Source: Candidatus Binatia bacterium (GTDB lineage Bacteria > Desulfobacterota > Binatia > UBA1149 > JAJCZL01). From it: a stretch of 64,000 nt of DNA. The notes below the pieces were generated by a model. That model saw nothing but the letters and a program-made list of their open reading frames with translations, did no database searches and had not been told where the DNA came from. Both the position numbers and the translations under genes were made by a program. Where the stretch lies: contig JANQEO010000245.1 of NCBI GenBank assembly GCA_028278325.1, positions 22,289 through 86,288 of the forward strand, read 5' to 3'. Below, one piece after another: positions 29,125 to 38,339 of this stretch. Every line of letters starts with the position of its first letter. Positions within the stretch are counted from its first letter, which is position 1.

Positions 29125-29986
29125 GCTCCCCCCCGCTCGCTTCTGCGGTCGCCAGCCTGCTCCCGCCGGCCTCGCGATGGACCCGCGACAACAAGACGGG
29201 CAACTGCCCATCGCGGGCGCGTACCACCGCCCGGCCCTCCAGCGACAAGTCTATCTGCTCGATCTCGCGCCCGTCGCCGCTCACGCTACGGAGCACGACC
29301 TGAAGACGCCGAATGGCGGAAGCGGCGTCCACGCGCCGGCCGAGCATCACGGGAATCCCGGGCTCATCGAGATACAACCACATCAGACCATCCGCACCCA
29401 CATCCACCTGGGACGCCTCGACCCCGGCGGCTTCGGCCGCGAAAACCAGTTGCATCGACCTGCGCAGTGCCGCCCTTCGGGCACCGAGCGAGTCGGCTTC
29501 GCTCCAACCGGTCAGGTAAGGAACATCGGGGTACTTTCCCGACGGCTCCTGATAGACCATCCCGGCGGCGTCAACGAGGAAGACGCGGCCACCATGAATT
29601 GTAGCGGCGACGGCCTCGCGTTTATAGACCCGCAGGATCACCTCGCTGGGGAAGCGGCGCTCGAGCTCGGCCTCGCGCACCCAGGGCAGCTCTGCGATCG
29701 AGCTCTCGACCGTGACCGGATCGATGCTCCACAGGCTCGTTCCCTCGTAGAGCGCGCCGCGCGCAACCAGCGCGCCCGGGTCGTCCAACTTGACGTCACT
29801 GATCAGCCTGATGGATTCCAGGCCGAAGTACGGGTGTGAGACCGCGCTGGGGACGACATGGCTGGTCAGCCCGTAAGCCACACCGGCCACGACAGTGGAG
29901 CCGGCCGCCAGGAAAACGGCGAGACGACCGGCGCTGAAAGCTTTGCTCTTTAGCTCTCTAAGAAGAGGCCTTAACCACATCCCCAC
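29117..29986 (-). CDS. ftsQ: Cell division protein FtsQ
   Basis: Bitopic inner-membrane protein that scaffolds FtsB, FtsL and other divisome parts. A basic cytoplasmic N-terminus (RPLLRELKSKAFSAGR) leads into one membrane helix (about residues 22-40). The periplasmic POTRA domain (VSHPYFGLESIRLISD to VILRVYKRE) and the FtsQ beta domain follow. 289 residues. The start may be GTG 29986 or ATG 29980, both within the end of murB. No ddl gene lies between murB and ftsQ, unlike the usual order. Confidence 0.93.
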   Translation of the reverse strand: MGMWLRPLLRELKSKAFSAGRLAVFLAAGSTVVAGVAYGLTSHVVPSAVSHPYFGLESIRLISDVKLDDPGALVARGALYEGTSLWSIDPVTVESSIAELPWVREAELERRFPSEVILRVYKREAVAATIHGGRVFLVDAAGMVYQEPSGKYPDVPYLTGWSEADSLGARRAALRRSMQLVFAAEAAGVEASQVDVGADGLMWLYLDEPGIPVMLGRRVDAASAIRRLQVVLRSVSGDGREIEQIDLSLEGRAVVRARDGQLPVLLSRVHREAGGSRLATAEASGGERG

Positions 29987-30912
29987 TCACCGATGAGTCG
30001 CACCTCCGGCTCCAGCCAGATTCCGCTCCTCTTCCACACCTCATCCTGCATGAGCCCCATCAGCTTGCGCACGTCGTCAGCCTTGGCACTGCCCAAATTC
30101 ACTATGAAGTTGGAGTGTTCGGGCGAAATCTGGGCCCCGCCGATGACGGTTCCCTTGAGCCCGGCACGCTCCAACAGCCTGCCCGCATACTCATTCGGAG
30201 GATTCTTGAACACCGAGCCGGCGTTGGGGAACCCCAGCGGCTGGCCCTTTCTGCGCTTCTGTTGAACCGTCTCGACGATTCTCCTCAACCTCCCAGCAGA
30301 CGAGCGCAGTAGCAGAAAACTAACAGAGAATATCATGACATCGGCGTCGAGCGCCAGATGGCGGTAGGAAAATTCCAGCTCGCTCTTGTCGATGGAAAGC
30401 CTGCGGCCGTCCTTTCTTACCGCTTGAACCGCGCTTATCGCCTCACCGATCTCCCCACCGAAGGCTCCCGCGTTCATCAACGCGGCGCCGCCCACCGTGC
30501 CGGGAATTCCGGCGGCGAATTCCAAACCTTGAAGGCCGCGCTCGACGCTCTCACGCACCAAGCGCGTAAGACGCGTGGCGGCTCCCACATCCACGCTACA
30601 GTCGCGCTCACTTTCAGAGCCCCAGCGTATGTAGTCGAAGGCGCGCCCCAGGCGCAGCACCAAGCCGCGAATCCCCCGGTCCGCGATCAGAACGTTGGTT
30701 CCTCCGCCAAGATAGCTGACCGGGACATCCAATCGTGCCGCCGCCGCGAGTGCCGAGCACAGTTCGTCGGGGCCGGGAGGATCGAAGAAGACGTCGGCGC
30801 TACCACCGACGTTGAAGCTGGTATGGCGCCCCATCGGCTCATCGAGACGAAGGGCTGACTGGGGGAGGTCGGAAAGTTCCTCGAGGAACTCCTTGTAGTC
30901 TTCAGCCGCCAA
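29971..30912 (-). CDS. murB: UDP-N-acetylenolpyruvoylglucosamine reductase MurB
   Basis: FAD enzyme that reduces the enolpyruvyl group to make UDP-MurNAc. HTSFNVGGSADVFFDP opens the FAD domain, VSYLGGGTNVLIADRGIRG is the flavin pyrophosphate site, and GIPGTVGGAALMNAGAFGGE and FPNAGSVFKNPP are the substrate-binding segments. The C-terminal half ends with the conserved LEPEVRLIGEWG. 313 residues from a TTG start that overlaps the murC stop by 11 bases. Short type-I-like length. Upstream in-frame alternatives are lacking, so the TTG is accepted. Confidence 0.95.
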   Translation of the reverse strand: MAAEDYKEFLEELSDLPQSALRLDEPMGRHTSFNVGGSADVFFDPPGPDELCSALAAAARLDVPVSYLGGGTNVLIADRGIRGLVLRLGRAFDYIRWGSESERDCSVDVGAATRLTRLVRESVERGLQGLEFAAGIPGTVGGAALMNAGAFGGEIGEAISAVQAVRKDGRRLSIDKSELEFSYRHLALDADVMIFSVSFLLLRSSAGRLRRIVETVQQKRRKGQPLGFPNAGSVFKNPPNEYAGRLLERAGLKGTVIGGAQISPEHSNFIVNLGSAKADDVRKLMGLMQDEVWKRSGIWLEPEVRLIGEWGCG

Positions 30913-32347
30913 GACGCGCGAGCACTTCAGGGCCCAGGCGCGTAATGTCGCCGGCGCCCATGGTCAGCAACAGATCGCCGGCCTCTAGAGCCGACGCCAC
31001 GGTTTCGGCAAGCCCCGGGCCGGAGGCAACGTAACGCGCAGATGTGCCACAGGCCTCGATGGCCTGCGCTATCGAGGCACCGTCTATGCCCTCCATGGCG
31101 GACTCCCCTGCGGCGTAAACGTCGGTGACGATAACCTCGTCAGCATCACCGAAAGCCCGCACGAACTCGTTGAAGAGGTCGTAGACACGCGTGTAACGGT
31201 GGGGCTGAAACACGGCGACTATGCGCCGAGAGAAACCGCGTCGGGCGGCGGCCAGGGTAGCCCGTATCTCGGTGGGGTGGTGACCGTAGTCATCGACGAC
31301 CAGCACGCCGCCGCGTTCACCCTTTACCTCGAAGCGCCGCATTATCCCGTCAAATGACGCCAGAGCGTCTCGGCACGCCTCGAAGGTCATGCCGAACTCC
31401 ATCCCGACCACCATCGCGGCCAGGGAATTCAAGACCATGTGGGCGCCGGGCATGGCGATCTCCACTCTGCCCAGGGCAACCCCACGGCTGATCACGTCGA
31501 AGGAGCTGTGGAAGCCGTCATAGTCGATCTCGACGGCACGGAAATCACAGTCGGCCGAGGTGCCATAGGTGGTGTGCCGCTTGCGGATCCTGCCCAGCAG
31601 GGACCGCAGATGTTCGCAGTCCGTACACACTACGGCGCGGCCGAAGAAAGGAATGCCGTTGATGAACTCAGCGTAGGCGTTCGTCAGCCTGTCCATCGTG
31701 CCGTAATAGGCCATGTGCTCCCGGTCGATGTTGGTCACCACGGCCAGCGTAGGCTTGATGAGAAGGAAAGTGCCGTCGCTCTCGTCGGCCTCCACCACCA
31801 TGTAGCGCGATCGTCCCAGGCGGGCGTTGGTGCCCCCGAGCGCCTTCAGGCGACCGCCGATGACGAGAGTCGGGTCCAAGCCTCCGCGGCCGAGCACGGA
31901 TCCGACCAGAGAGGTGGTCGTGGTCTTGCCGTGGGCGCCCGCCACCGCGACCCCGCACTTGACCCGCATCAGTTCGGCGAGCATCTCGGCGCGCGGTATC
32001 ACGGGTATCCGTTGGGCTCTCGCCTCGCTTACTTCCGGGTTGGAATCATCGACCGCCGACGACACGACTACGACGTCGGTGTCGCTCGTGATGTTTGCGG
32101 CATCGTGTCCGAAGGCGATCTGAGCGCCCATCTCGGTGAGGCGATCGGTAGCCTCCGAACGGTTGAGATCGGAGCCGCTGACCGCATAACCGAGCGTCGC
32201 CAGGACCTCGGCGATGCCGCTCATGCCGATCCCGCCGATACCGACGAAGTGAACGCGCCGATTGGCCGCGAACGGAGCCTCGAGGGAGCTAGGCAGGTCG
32301 ATGGCAGGCCAAGAAGGCGCGCCTTCGAAGTTACCCCTTCCTTCCAT
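30902..32347 (-). CDS. murC: UDP-N-acetylmuramate--L-alanine ligase MurC
   Basis: ATP-dependent ligase that adds the first stem residue to UDP-MurNAc. VHFVGIGGIGMSGIAEVLA is the N-terminal Rossmann domain and AGAHGKTTTTSLVG the ATP loop; VEADESDGTFLLIKP and DDYGHHPTEIRATLAAAR are MurC-specific. 481 residues from ATG 32347; a TTG one codon earlier is also open. The 30 residues before the Rossmann domain (MEGRGNFEGAPSWP onward) are extra but still the only start available. It overlaps murB by 11 bases. Confidence 0.96.
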   Translation of the reverse strand: MEGRGNFEGAPSWPAIDLPSSLEAPFAANRRVHFVGIGGIGMSGIAEVLATLGYAVSGSDLNRSEATDRLTEMGAQIAFGHDAANITSDTDVVVVSSAVDDSNPEVSEARAQRIPVIPRAEMLAELMRVKCGVAVAGAHGKTTTTSLVGSVLGRGGLDPTLVIGGRLKALGGTNARLGRSRYMVVEADESDGTFLLIKPTLAVVTNIDREHMAYYGTMDRLTNAYAEFINGIPFFGRAVVCTDCEHLRSLLGRIRKRHTTYGTSADCDFRAVEIDYDGFHSSFDVISRGVALGRVEIAMPGAHMVLNSLAAMVVGMEFGMTFEACRDALASFDGIMRRFEVKGERGGVLVVDDYGHHPTEIRATLAAARRGFSRRIVAVFQPHRYTRVYDLFNEFVRAFGDADEVIVTDVYAAGESAMEGIDGASIAQAIEACGTSARYVASGPGLAETVASALEAGDLLLTMGAGDITRLGPEVLARLGG

Positions 32348-32350
32348 CAA

Positions 32351-33415
32351 TTAGATACCCGCAACTTGCTTGATGACTTCGAGAACGCGGGAGGTCGCAC
32401 CCGGTTTGCTGACCGCACCGGCTGCGGCCGACATCGAGTTTAACTCCTCTTGGTCGTGGAGCAAACCTTCCAGGGCCTCGGCCAGACCGCCGTTGCCCGC
32501 GTTGCGGTCTTCGACCAGCACGGCGGCGCCCGCTTCCACCATCGCAACGGCGTTTTCGCGCTGATGCTCACCCGCTCCGGGATAAGGGACCAGGATCGAC
32601 GGTGTGGAAGTGGCGGCCAGCTCGGCGATCGTAGTCGCACCGGCGCGGCAGACGGCGAGCCGCGCCCGCCCGTACGCGCTCGCCATGTCGTCGATGAAAG
32701 GCTCTACCGTGACTTCCAGCGAAGTCCCCCGGTAAGCCGAGCTGAGCAAGCCGGCCTCGGCCGCGCCTGCCTGATGAAGTATCGGCGGCAGCTTCATGCT
32801 CGAACCGAGACGGGTGGCCGCTTCCAGAAAAGCCTTGTTGAGGTTGGAGGCGCCCGAGCTTCCCCCGAACACGAGCAGGTCGGTCCTTTCACCGTAGGGC
32901 TTAACGGCTTCCAGGCCGCCGCGCAGGGGATTGCCCGTGACCGTGCACTTGCCTTCGGGAAAACAAGACATTGTCTCTTCGAAACTCACGCAGACAGCGC
33001 GTGCCAGAGCCGACAGCTTGCGGTTGGCCATGCCGGGCACGCGGTTCTGTTCGAGTAGCACGACGGCGATGCCGCTGAGGCGGGCCGCTATGACCCCGGG
33101 AGCAGAGGCGTAACCGCCGAGTCCGACGACCACGTCGATACGCCGCTTTCGCAGCTGCCGCATCGCGGACACGACGGCCGCACCGAGCTTGAGCACGGCG
33201 ATGGCCCGTGCCACCGGCCCGCTGCCGCTCAAGCCTTGGACGTCGTGCGTGACCAGCTCGTATCCCGCCTGGGGCACCAGACGTGACTCGATGCCGCGTG
33301 AGGCGCCGAAGAAGCAGACCTCGGTCGCGAGTCGCTCTCGAACGGCCAGCTCGGCAACAGCCAGACCCGGAAACAGGTGGCCGCCCGTTCCGCCGCCCGC
33401 GAAGGCGAGCCTCAC
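32351..33415 (-). CDS. murG: Undecaprenyl-diphospho-muramoylpentapeptide GlcNAc transferase MurG
   Basis: GT-B glycosyltransferase on the inner face of the membrane that turns lipid I into lipid II. The N-terminal GGGTGGHLFPGLAVAEL (residues 7-23) and VGLGGYASAPGVIAA bind the acceptor and phosphates. VFGGSSGASNLNKAFLEA and ICRAGATTIAELAA-like VCRAGATTIAELAATSTPSI form the UDP-GlcNAc site, followed by VPYPGAGEHQRENA. 354 residues. GTG start with a 4-base GTGA overlap with ftsW. Confidence 0.96.
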   Translation of the reverse strand: MRLAFAGGGTGGHLFPGLAVAELAVRERLATEVCFFGASRGIESRLVPQAGYELVTHDVQGLSGSGPVARAIAVLKLGAAVVSAMRQLRKRRIDVVVGLGGYASAPGVIAARLSGIAVVLLEQNRVPGMANRKLSALARAVCVSFEETMSCFPEGKCTVTGNPLRGGLEAVKPYGERTDLLVFGGSSGASNLNKAFLEAATRLGSSMKLPPILHQAGAAEAGLLSSAYRGTSLEVTVEPFIDDMASAYGRARLAVCRAGATTIAELAATSTPSILVPYPGAGEHQRENAVAMVEAGAAVLVEDRNAGNGGLAEALEGLLHDQEELNSMSAAAGAVSKPGATSRVLEVIKQVAGI

Positions 33416-34551
33416 CTCTCGCGAAGCTCCCTCGACAGAGACATCAGGATGCCCATCGAAGCGAGCGTGACGACCATCGATGAGCCTCCGTAGCTCAAGA
33501 AGGGCAGAACCATGCCCTTCGTCGGCAAGAGCCCGAGGGTGACACCTATGTTGGCCGTCGCCTGTACCACGAGGGTCAGGGTGATGCCGGCCGCCAGCAT
33601 CTGCCCGAACATCTCGGGGTGACGGTGGGCAACGCGGAATCCCCGATAAGCCAGCACGGCGAAGCAGATCACGACGAAGGAAGCCCCGATCAAGCCCGTC
33701 TCCTCACCGATGACGGAGAAAATGAAATCGGTGTGGGCCTCGGGCAGCCAACCGGCCTTCTGTCTGGATGCGCCGATGCCTTGGCCTGTGATCTGACCCG
33801 AGCCGAAAGCCCGCAGAGCTTGGATTAGTTGGTAGCCGGCGCCGGAAGGATCTCCCCAAGGGTTGAGGAAAGCGATGATTCTGTTCAGTCGGTATGGCTC
33901 GAGCAGAATCAGCACACCGGCGGAAGCGACAAGCGCCATGGCCAGTCCGGCAACATGGAGGAACGGGACCCCTGCGATGAACATCATCGCGGCACCGACG
34001 GCGCCGATAACCACGGTGGTTCCGAAATCGGGCTCGAGCAGTAAGAAAGTGGCGAACACGCACATGACGGCCAGGGTCGGCCCGATTCCGTAGCGCCAGT
34101 TCCGCAGACGGTCGCTTTTTCGCGTCAGTGCGGCGGCGACATAGACGATGAAGGCGACCTTGGCGAACTCGCTCGGCTGAACGTTAATCGGCCCCACGGA
34201 GACCCACCGGCAGGCACCCTTACCGCAGCTTCCCACTCCAGGAATCAGGGGCAGAAGCAAAGCCAGTGTCGCAATGATCAGCAAAGGCTTGGCCAGCATC
34301 TCGAGACGGTCGGAACGAAAACGCGACAATCCCATCATGAGGGCGGCTCCGACGGCCACCGAGATGAGGTGCTTCGACATCATCCAGTAGTGGCTGCCGT
34401 ATCTCTGCTGAGAGAAAAAATAGGTCGTATCGAGGACGAGTAGAACTCCGGCCAAGACGAGTACGATGGTCGTACCCACGATCCAGGGATCGGACCGATC
34501 CGAGACACGAACGCGAATCCTACTGGGGCGATAATCCTTCTGCTTGCGCAC
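33412..34551 (-). CDS. ftsW: SEDS peptidoglycan glycosyltransferase FtsW
   Basis: Polytopic SEDS polymerase that works with FtsI at the septum. About ten hydrophobic segments; VSVGPINVQPSEFAKVAFIVYVA contains the Pro-Ser-Glu typical of SEDS proteins, SGAGYQLIQALRAFGSGQITGQGIGASRQK is loop 4, and GMVLPFLSYGGSSMVV is near the end (stretches shown here in part). I choose GTG 34551 because AGGAG lies 4 bases upstream, giving 379 residues; a TTG one codon upstream is also open. It overlaps the end of murD by 32 bases, an unusually deep overlap. Confidence 0.94.
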   Translation of the reverse strand: MRKQKDYRPSRIRVRVSDRSDPWIVGTTIVLVLAGVLLVLDTTYFFSQQRYGSHYWMMSKHLISVAVGAALMMGLSRFRSDRLEMLAKPLLIIATLALLLPLIPGVGSCGKGACRWVSVGPINVQPSEFAKVAFIVYVAAALTRKSDRLRNWRYGIGPTLAVMCVFATFLLLEPDFGTTVVIGAVGAAMMFIAGVPFLHVAGLAMALVASAGVLILLEPYRLNRIIAFLNPWGDPSGAGYQLIQALRAFGSGQITGQGIGASRQKAGWLPEAHTDFIFSVIGEETGLIGASFVVICFAVLAYRGFRVAHRHPEMFGQMLAAGITLTLVVQATANIGVTLGLLPTKGMVLPFLSYGGSSMVVTLASMGILMSLSRELRER

Positions 34552-35863
34552 CAAACTCCTCCACCATCACCGCGAACGCCTCACCCCGTTGCGCGTAGTC
34601 TCTGAACTCGTCGAAGCTGGCACACGCAGGAGCCAACAACACCGTGTCGCCCTCGCCCGCACCGAGCACAGCCGCTTCGAAAGCCTCTTTCATGGACCCG
34701 GCGCGGACGACCTCCGCCGAACCCTGCACGGCCGCGGCGATGTCACCGCCCGCCTCCCCGAAGGCAACGACGAGCTTCAGCTTGGCCGCGGCATCGGCCA
34801 AAGGGGAGAAATCGGCTTGCTTGGCGACTCCTCCCGCCAACAGGATGACAGCGCCATCGAAAGCTTCAAGACTCCGCAGCGTTGCACCGACGTTGGTGGC
34901 CTTGGAATCGTCCCAAAACGCCACTCCGCGGTGGCGGCCGAGCAACCGGAGACGGTGAGCCATCGGCTGATACTCGGCCAAGGCGCGTTCGACCCCTTTG
35001 GCTCCGATGCCGAGACACCTTGCGACCTCGGCTGCAGCCGCAGCATTTTCGAAGTCATGCGGTGCGAACGGCCACTTCCGCGCCAACTGCAGGCGCCGCC
35101 CGGGCCACTGCAAGAAGCGCCCCGGCATGTCGAAAGTCGTCCCGTCCGCCGTGGCCAAGCTGGACCCGAAACTGCTCAGAGGCGCACGGATGGATTCGAT
35201 GAGCGGTCGGCGTCCGAATTCACCGCTTCCCACCACCGCGTGGTCACTCTCGTCCATGCGAGAAAAAAGTTTCGCCTTGGCGCTCACATAGTCGGCCATC
35301 GTCGAATGGCGGTCGAGATGATCCGGGCTGATGTTGAGAAGCACGCCGACATGGGGCTTGAAGGTATCGACCCACTCGAGTTGAAAGCTAGACGCCTCCA
35401 CCACGTGGTAATCGAAGCGCGAGCCGACGGCCTCGCACAGGGGCGTTCCTATGTTGCCGCCTTCGAAGATCTCGAGACCCTGGCATCGCAGGATGTCGGC
35501 AACGAGGCTCACCGTCGTGCTCTTGCCGTTGGTGCCGGTCACCGCGATCACGGGACCGTCGAGATGGCGAAAGGCAAGCTCCAGCTCGGCGACTACAGGC
35601 GTTCCGGCGGCCAGCGCGGCAACGATGACAGGATGGCCGGGAGGCACGCCGGGACTCGGCACCACGACGTTGACTTCGGCGGCCATACCCGGCGCCGAAG
35701 AAGGCTCGATCGGCTCAACGTTGCTGCCGAGATCGACGGAAGCCTTGTCGTCGACGACGAAGCAGCGGGCTTCGAGTTTTTCGACGAATCGGGCCACGGC
35801 CCGGCCGGTAACGCCGGCGCCTATGACGAGCACCCGGTCGGGGTTCGTGGTCTTGTCGCCCAA
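34520..35863 (-). CDS. murD: UDP-N-acetylmuramoylalanine--D-glutamate ligase MurD
   Basis: Adds D-Glu to UDP-MurNAc-L-Ala. VLVIGAGVTGRAVARFVEKL is the N-terminal Rossmann domain, ITGTNGKSTT-like AVTGTNGKSTTVSLVADIL the ATP loop. EASSFQLEWVDTFKPHVGVL and DDSKATNVGATLRSLEAF are the MurD signatures. The end is APACASFDEFRDYAQRGEAF. 447 residues. The TTG start lies 6 bases after the mraY stop, and GGTGA is 8 bases upstream. Confidence 0.95.
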   Translation of the reverse strand: MGDKTTNPDRVLVIGAGVTGRAVARFVEKLEARCFVVDDKASVDLGSNVEPIEPSSAPGMAAEVNVVVPSPGVPPGHPVIVAALAAGTPVVAELELAFRHLDGPVIAVTGTNGKSTTVSLVADILRCQGLEIFEGGNIGTPLCEAVGSRFDYHVVEASSFQLEWVDTFKPHVGVLLNISPDHLDRHSTMADYVSAKAKLFSRMDESDHAVVGSGEFGRRPLIESIRAPLSSFGSSLATADGTTFDMPGRFLQWPGRRLQLARKWPFAPHDFENAAAAAEVARCLGIGAKGVERALAEYQPMAHRLRLLGRHRGVAFWDDSKATNVGATLRSLEAFDGAVILLAGGVAKQADFSPLADAAAKLKLVVAFGEAGGDIAAAVQGSAEVVRAGSMKEAFEAAVLGAGEGDTVLLAPACASFDEFRDYAQRGEAFAVMVEEFGAQAEGLSPQ

Positions 35864-35869
35864 CTCAGC

Positions 35870-36946
35870 TCACCTGAGTTTGAGCGTGGCCAGCGTCATC
35901 AAAGCGCAGATGACCGAGATGATCCACGCTCTGACGATGATCAGGGGTTCGGGCCAACCCGAGAGCTCGAAGTGGTGATGGATGGGAGCCATACGGAAAA
36001 TGCGTTTGCCGCGCATCTTGAACGACGCCACCTGGATGATCACCGACAGAGCCTCGACCACGAACACCGCGCCGGCTACGGCCAGCACCAATTCGTTCTT
36101 GGTGATGACGGCGACGATGCCGAGCGCGCCACCGAGCGGCAGCGACCCCACATCCCCCATGAACATCTGGGCCGGGTAGGTGTTGAACCACAGGAACCCG
36201 AGACTGGCTGTGGCCATGGCCGCGCAAATGATCGCCAATTCGCTGGTGCCGGGGATCGAAGGGATCAGTAAATATGCCGATATCTTGGCGTGCCCGGTGC
36301 AGTAGGCGAGGATCGCGTAGGTGGCGGCAGTCGTCATCACCGGTCCTATGGCCAGGCCGTCGAGACCGTCGGTAAGGTTGACCGCGTTCGATGCGCCTAC
36401 GACCACGACAATTGCGAACGGCACATAGAGCCAGCCCAACTCCGGGTTGAAGTCTTTCAGGAACGGCACCGACAGGGAGGTGTCGAAGTCGGGCTGCACG
36501 TAGAGAACCGTAGCTGCAATACCCGCTACCAGGGTCTGCATGATGATCTTGGAACGCGCGGAGAGTCCGGCGTTGTTGCCGCGGGTGACCTTGAGATAGT
36601 CGTCGACGCCGCCGATAGCGCCGAAGCCCACGATCACACCCAGGGTGACCAGGACGTAGAAGTTGGAGAGATCGGCGGACAACAACACCGACCCGAGCAG
36701 GCACGAAAGTATGAGTACGCCGCCCATGGTCGGAGTGCCGGTCTTGCCCGTGTGGGTCTCGGGTGCGTACTGACTGACCGGCTGCCTTACCTGTCCCGCC
36801 CTGAGGGCCCGGATCAGCCTGGGCCCGAACACGAAAGAGAACGTCAAGGCGATGAGGGCGGCCATGAGCCCTCTGAAGGTCACGTAACGAAGGACGTTGA
36901 GTACGGAGTATTCCGAAGCCAGGGGTGCGAGGAAGTGGTATATCAT
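35870..36946 (-). CDS. mraY: Phospho-N-acetylmuramoyl-pentapeptide-transferase MraY
   Basis: Ten-helix membrane enzyme that moves phospho-MurNAc-pentapeptide onto undecaprenyl phosphate to make lipid I. GTPTMGGVLIL, the catalytic-region IGGVDDYLKVTRGNNAGLS, NAVNLTDGLDGLA and FMGDVGSLPLGGALG with MAPIHHHFELSGWPEP are all present (each a MraY hallmark). I start at ATG 36946, one base after the murF stop, giving 358 residues; a longer frame upstream overlaps murF and is not conserved. Confidence 0.96.
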   Translation of the reverse strand: MIYHFLAPLASEYSVLNVLRYVTFRGLMAALIALTFSFVFGPRLIRALRAGQVRQPVSQYAPETHTGKTGTPTMGGVLILSCLLGSVLLSADLSNFYVLVTLGVIVGFGAIGGVDDYLKVTRGNNAGLSARSKIIMQTLVAGIAATVLYVQPDFDTSLSVPFLKDFNPELGWLYVPFAIVVVVGASNAVNLTDGLDGLAIGPVMTTAATYAILAYCTGHAKISAYLLIPSIPGTSELAIICAAMATASLGFLWFNTYPAQMFMGDVGSLPLGGALGIVAVITKNELVLAVAGAVFVVEALSVIIQVASFKMRGKRIFRMAPIHHHFELSGWPEPLIIVRAWIISVICALMTLATLKLR

Positions 36947-36947
36947 G

Positions 36948-38339
36948 CTAGCCGGCCGACTCCTCCAGGGCACGTACGACTTTTTCCATCTCGGCGCCGC
37001 GCGATCCTTTGACCAGCACCGAGTCGCCGGCTCGCCAGTGACCCGCCACCTCGGCGGCAACCTCGCGATGATCGTCGAGCACTACTACCCGCTCCTCGTC
37101 GAGCCCGGCAGAAAGAGCCCCCTCTTTGACCATCGCCCGATGCGGGCCCATGACGCAAAGAAGCACCGGGTTCGATTTCGCGGCCGCCTCGCCTGCTTGC
37201 CTGTGGCGAAGATCCGCGTGGTCTCCCAGTTCGAGCATCTCTCCCAACACGATTATGTGCCGTCCCTGAGAGCCAGCCTGCAAACACTCGAGGGCCGCTG
37301 ACAGGGAACTGGGGTTGGCGTTATACGCGTCGTTTACGACCACCACTCCGTTCTCGAGAGTGAGGGCTTCGAGCCGCATGGGTGGCGGCACGACCGCAGC
37401 CAGACCTTCGGCGATCATGTCCAACGGTACGTCGAGAGCGATCGCCAGCGCCGCTGCGCCCACAGCATTCGACACATTGTGGCGTCCACCGAGAGGAAGG
37501 TCCACAGCAATAGCGCTCTCACCGTCAACCAGGTCGAAACTGACGCGGTCGAAGCCGTGGAGCTTCACGCTAGCCGCCCGCACGCGCCCTTTTTCACCGA
37601 AAGTTATACTCGGGCCGCTGAACGAAGCCGCCTCTCTAACCACCAAGTCGTCATCGACATTGACGACCGCGGTGGCACCCTCACCGAGCCCCCGAAAAAG
37701 TTCGCCCTTGGCTTTGGCAACCCCATCGATACTGCCTACGCCTTCCAAGTGAGCTTCTCCGATACAGGTGATCAAGCCATGAGTCGGCGAGGCAATCTCG
37801 GTAAGTCTCGCAATCTCGCCAAAGGCGTTCATGCCCATCTCCAGGATCACGACTTCGTGGTGATCCCGTAGGGTCAGCAGGGTCATCGGCATCCCGATGA
37901 GATTGTTGAGATTGCCTTCGTTGGCGAGCACGGCCTCCTCGCCTCGCGCGCGCATCATGATCGCGCGCAGCATTTCCTTGGTCGTGGTCTTGCCGTTCGA
38001 CCCCGTGATCGCCACGACGGGACCGTCGAAGCTACTCCGACGAGCCGCAGCCAGATCGCCGAGAGCGGCCAGGGGATCGGCCACTTCGATGCAGGCCGTA
38101 TCGCCGGCGCGCGGCGCCTTTCCCTCCCGGCACACGATGGCCACGGCGCCTGCGCGCACGGCCTCGTCGATGAAATCGTGGCCGTCGAAGTTGGGACCAC
38201 GAAGAGCGACGAACAAGGCTCCCTTGCCCCGGTCGTCACGCAACTTGCGGCTGTCGGTGCACACCGACTCGAATCGTGTGTCGGCTACGCCGCGGCTCAG
38301 CACCCCGCCGGTTGCCTCGACTGCCTCGGTGAGCCTCAA
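36948..38339 (-). CDS. murF: UDP-MurNAc-tripeptide--D-Ala-D-Ala ligase MurF
   Basis: Adds D-Ala-D-Ala to complete the UDP-MurNAc-pentapeptide. DSRKLRDDRGKGALFVALRG lies in the N-terminal domain, VVAITGSNGKTTTKEML is the ATP loop, VLEMGMNAFGEIARLTEI-like VILEMGMNAFGEIA and VVNDAYNANPSSLSAALE the substrate region. 463 residues. It starts TTG, overlapping the murE stop by 4 bases. D-Ala-D-Ala must be made by a ligase elsewhere, as no ddl is in this cluster. Confidence 0.95.
   Translation of the reverse strand: MRLTEAVEATGGVLSRGVADTRFESVCTDSRKLRDDRGKGALFVALRGPNFDGHDFIDEAVRAGAVAIVCREGKAPRAGDTACIEVADPLAALGDLAAARRSSFDGPVVAITGSNGKTTTKEMLRAIMMRARGEEAVLANEGNLNNLIGMPMTLLTLRDHHEVVILEMGMNAFGEIARLTEIASPTHGLITCIGEAHLEGVGSIDGVAKAKGELFRGLGEGATAVVNVDDDLVVREAASFSGPSITFGEKGRVRAASVKLHGFDRVSFDLVDGESAIAVDLPLGGRHNVSNAVGAAALAIALDVPLDMIAEGLAAVVPPPMRLEALTLENGVVVVNDAYNANPSSLSAALECLQAGSQGRHIIVLGEMLELGDHADLRHRQAGEAAAKSNPVLLCVMGPHRAMVKEGALSAGLDEERVVVLDDHREVAAEVAGHWRAGDSVLVKGSRGAEMEKVVRALEESAG

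Noticed and set aside
34544..36271. A 575-codon open frame on the plus strand.
   Set aside because: It is antisense to murD and mraY, both certain genes, and its product is Arg/His/Gln-rich without domain features, a typical high-GC shadow.
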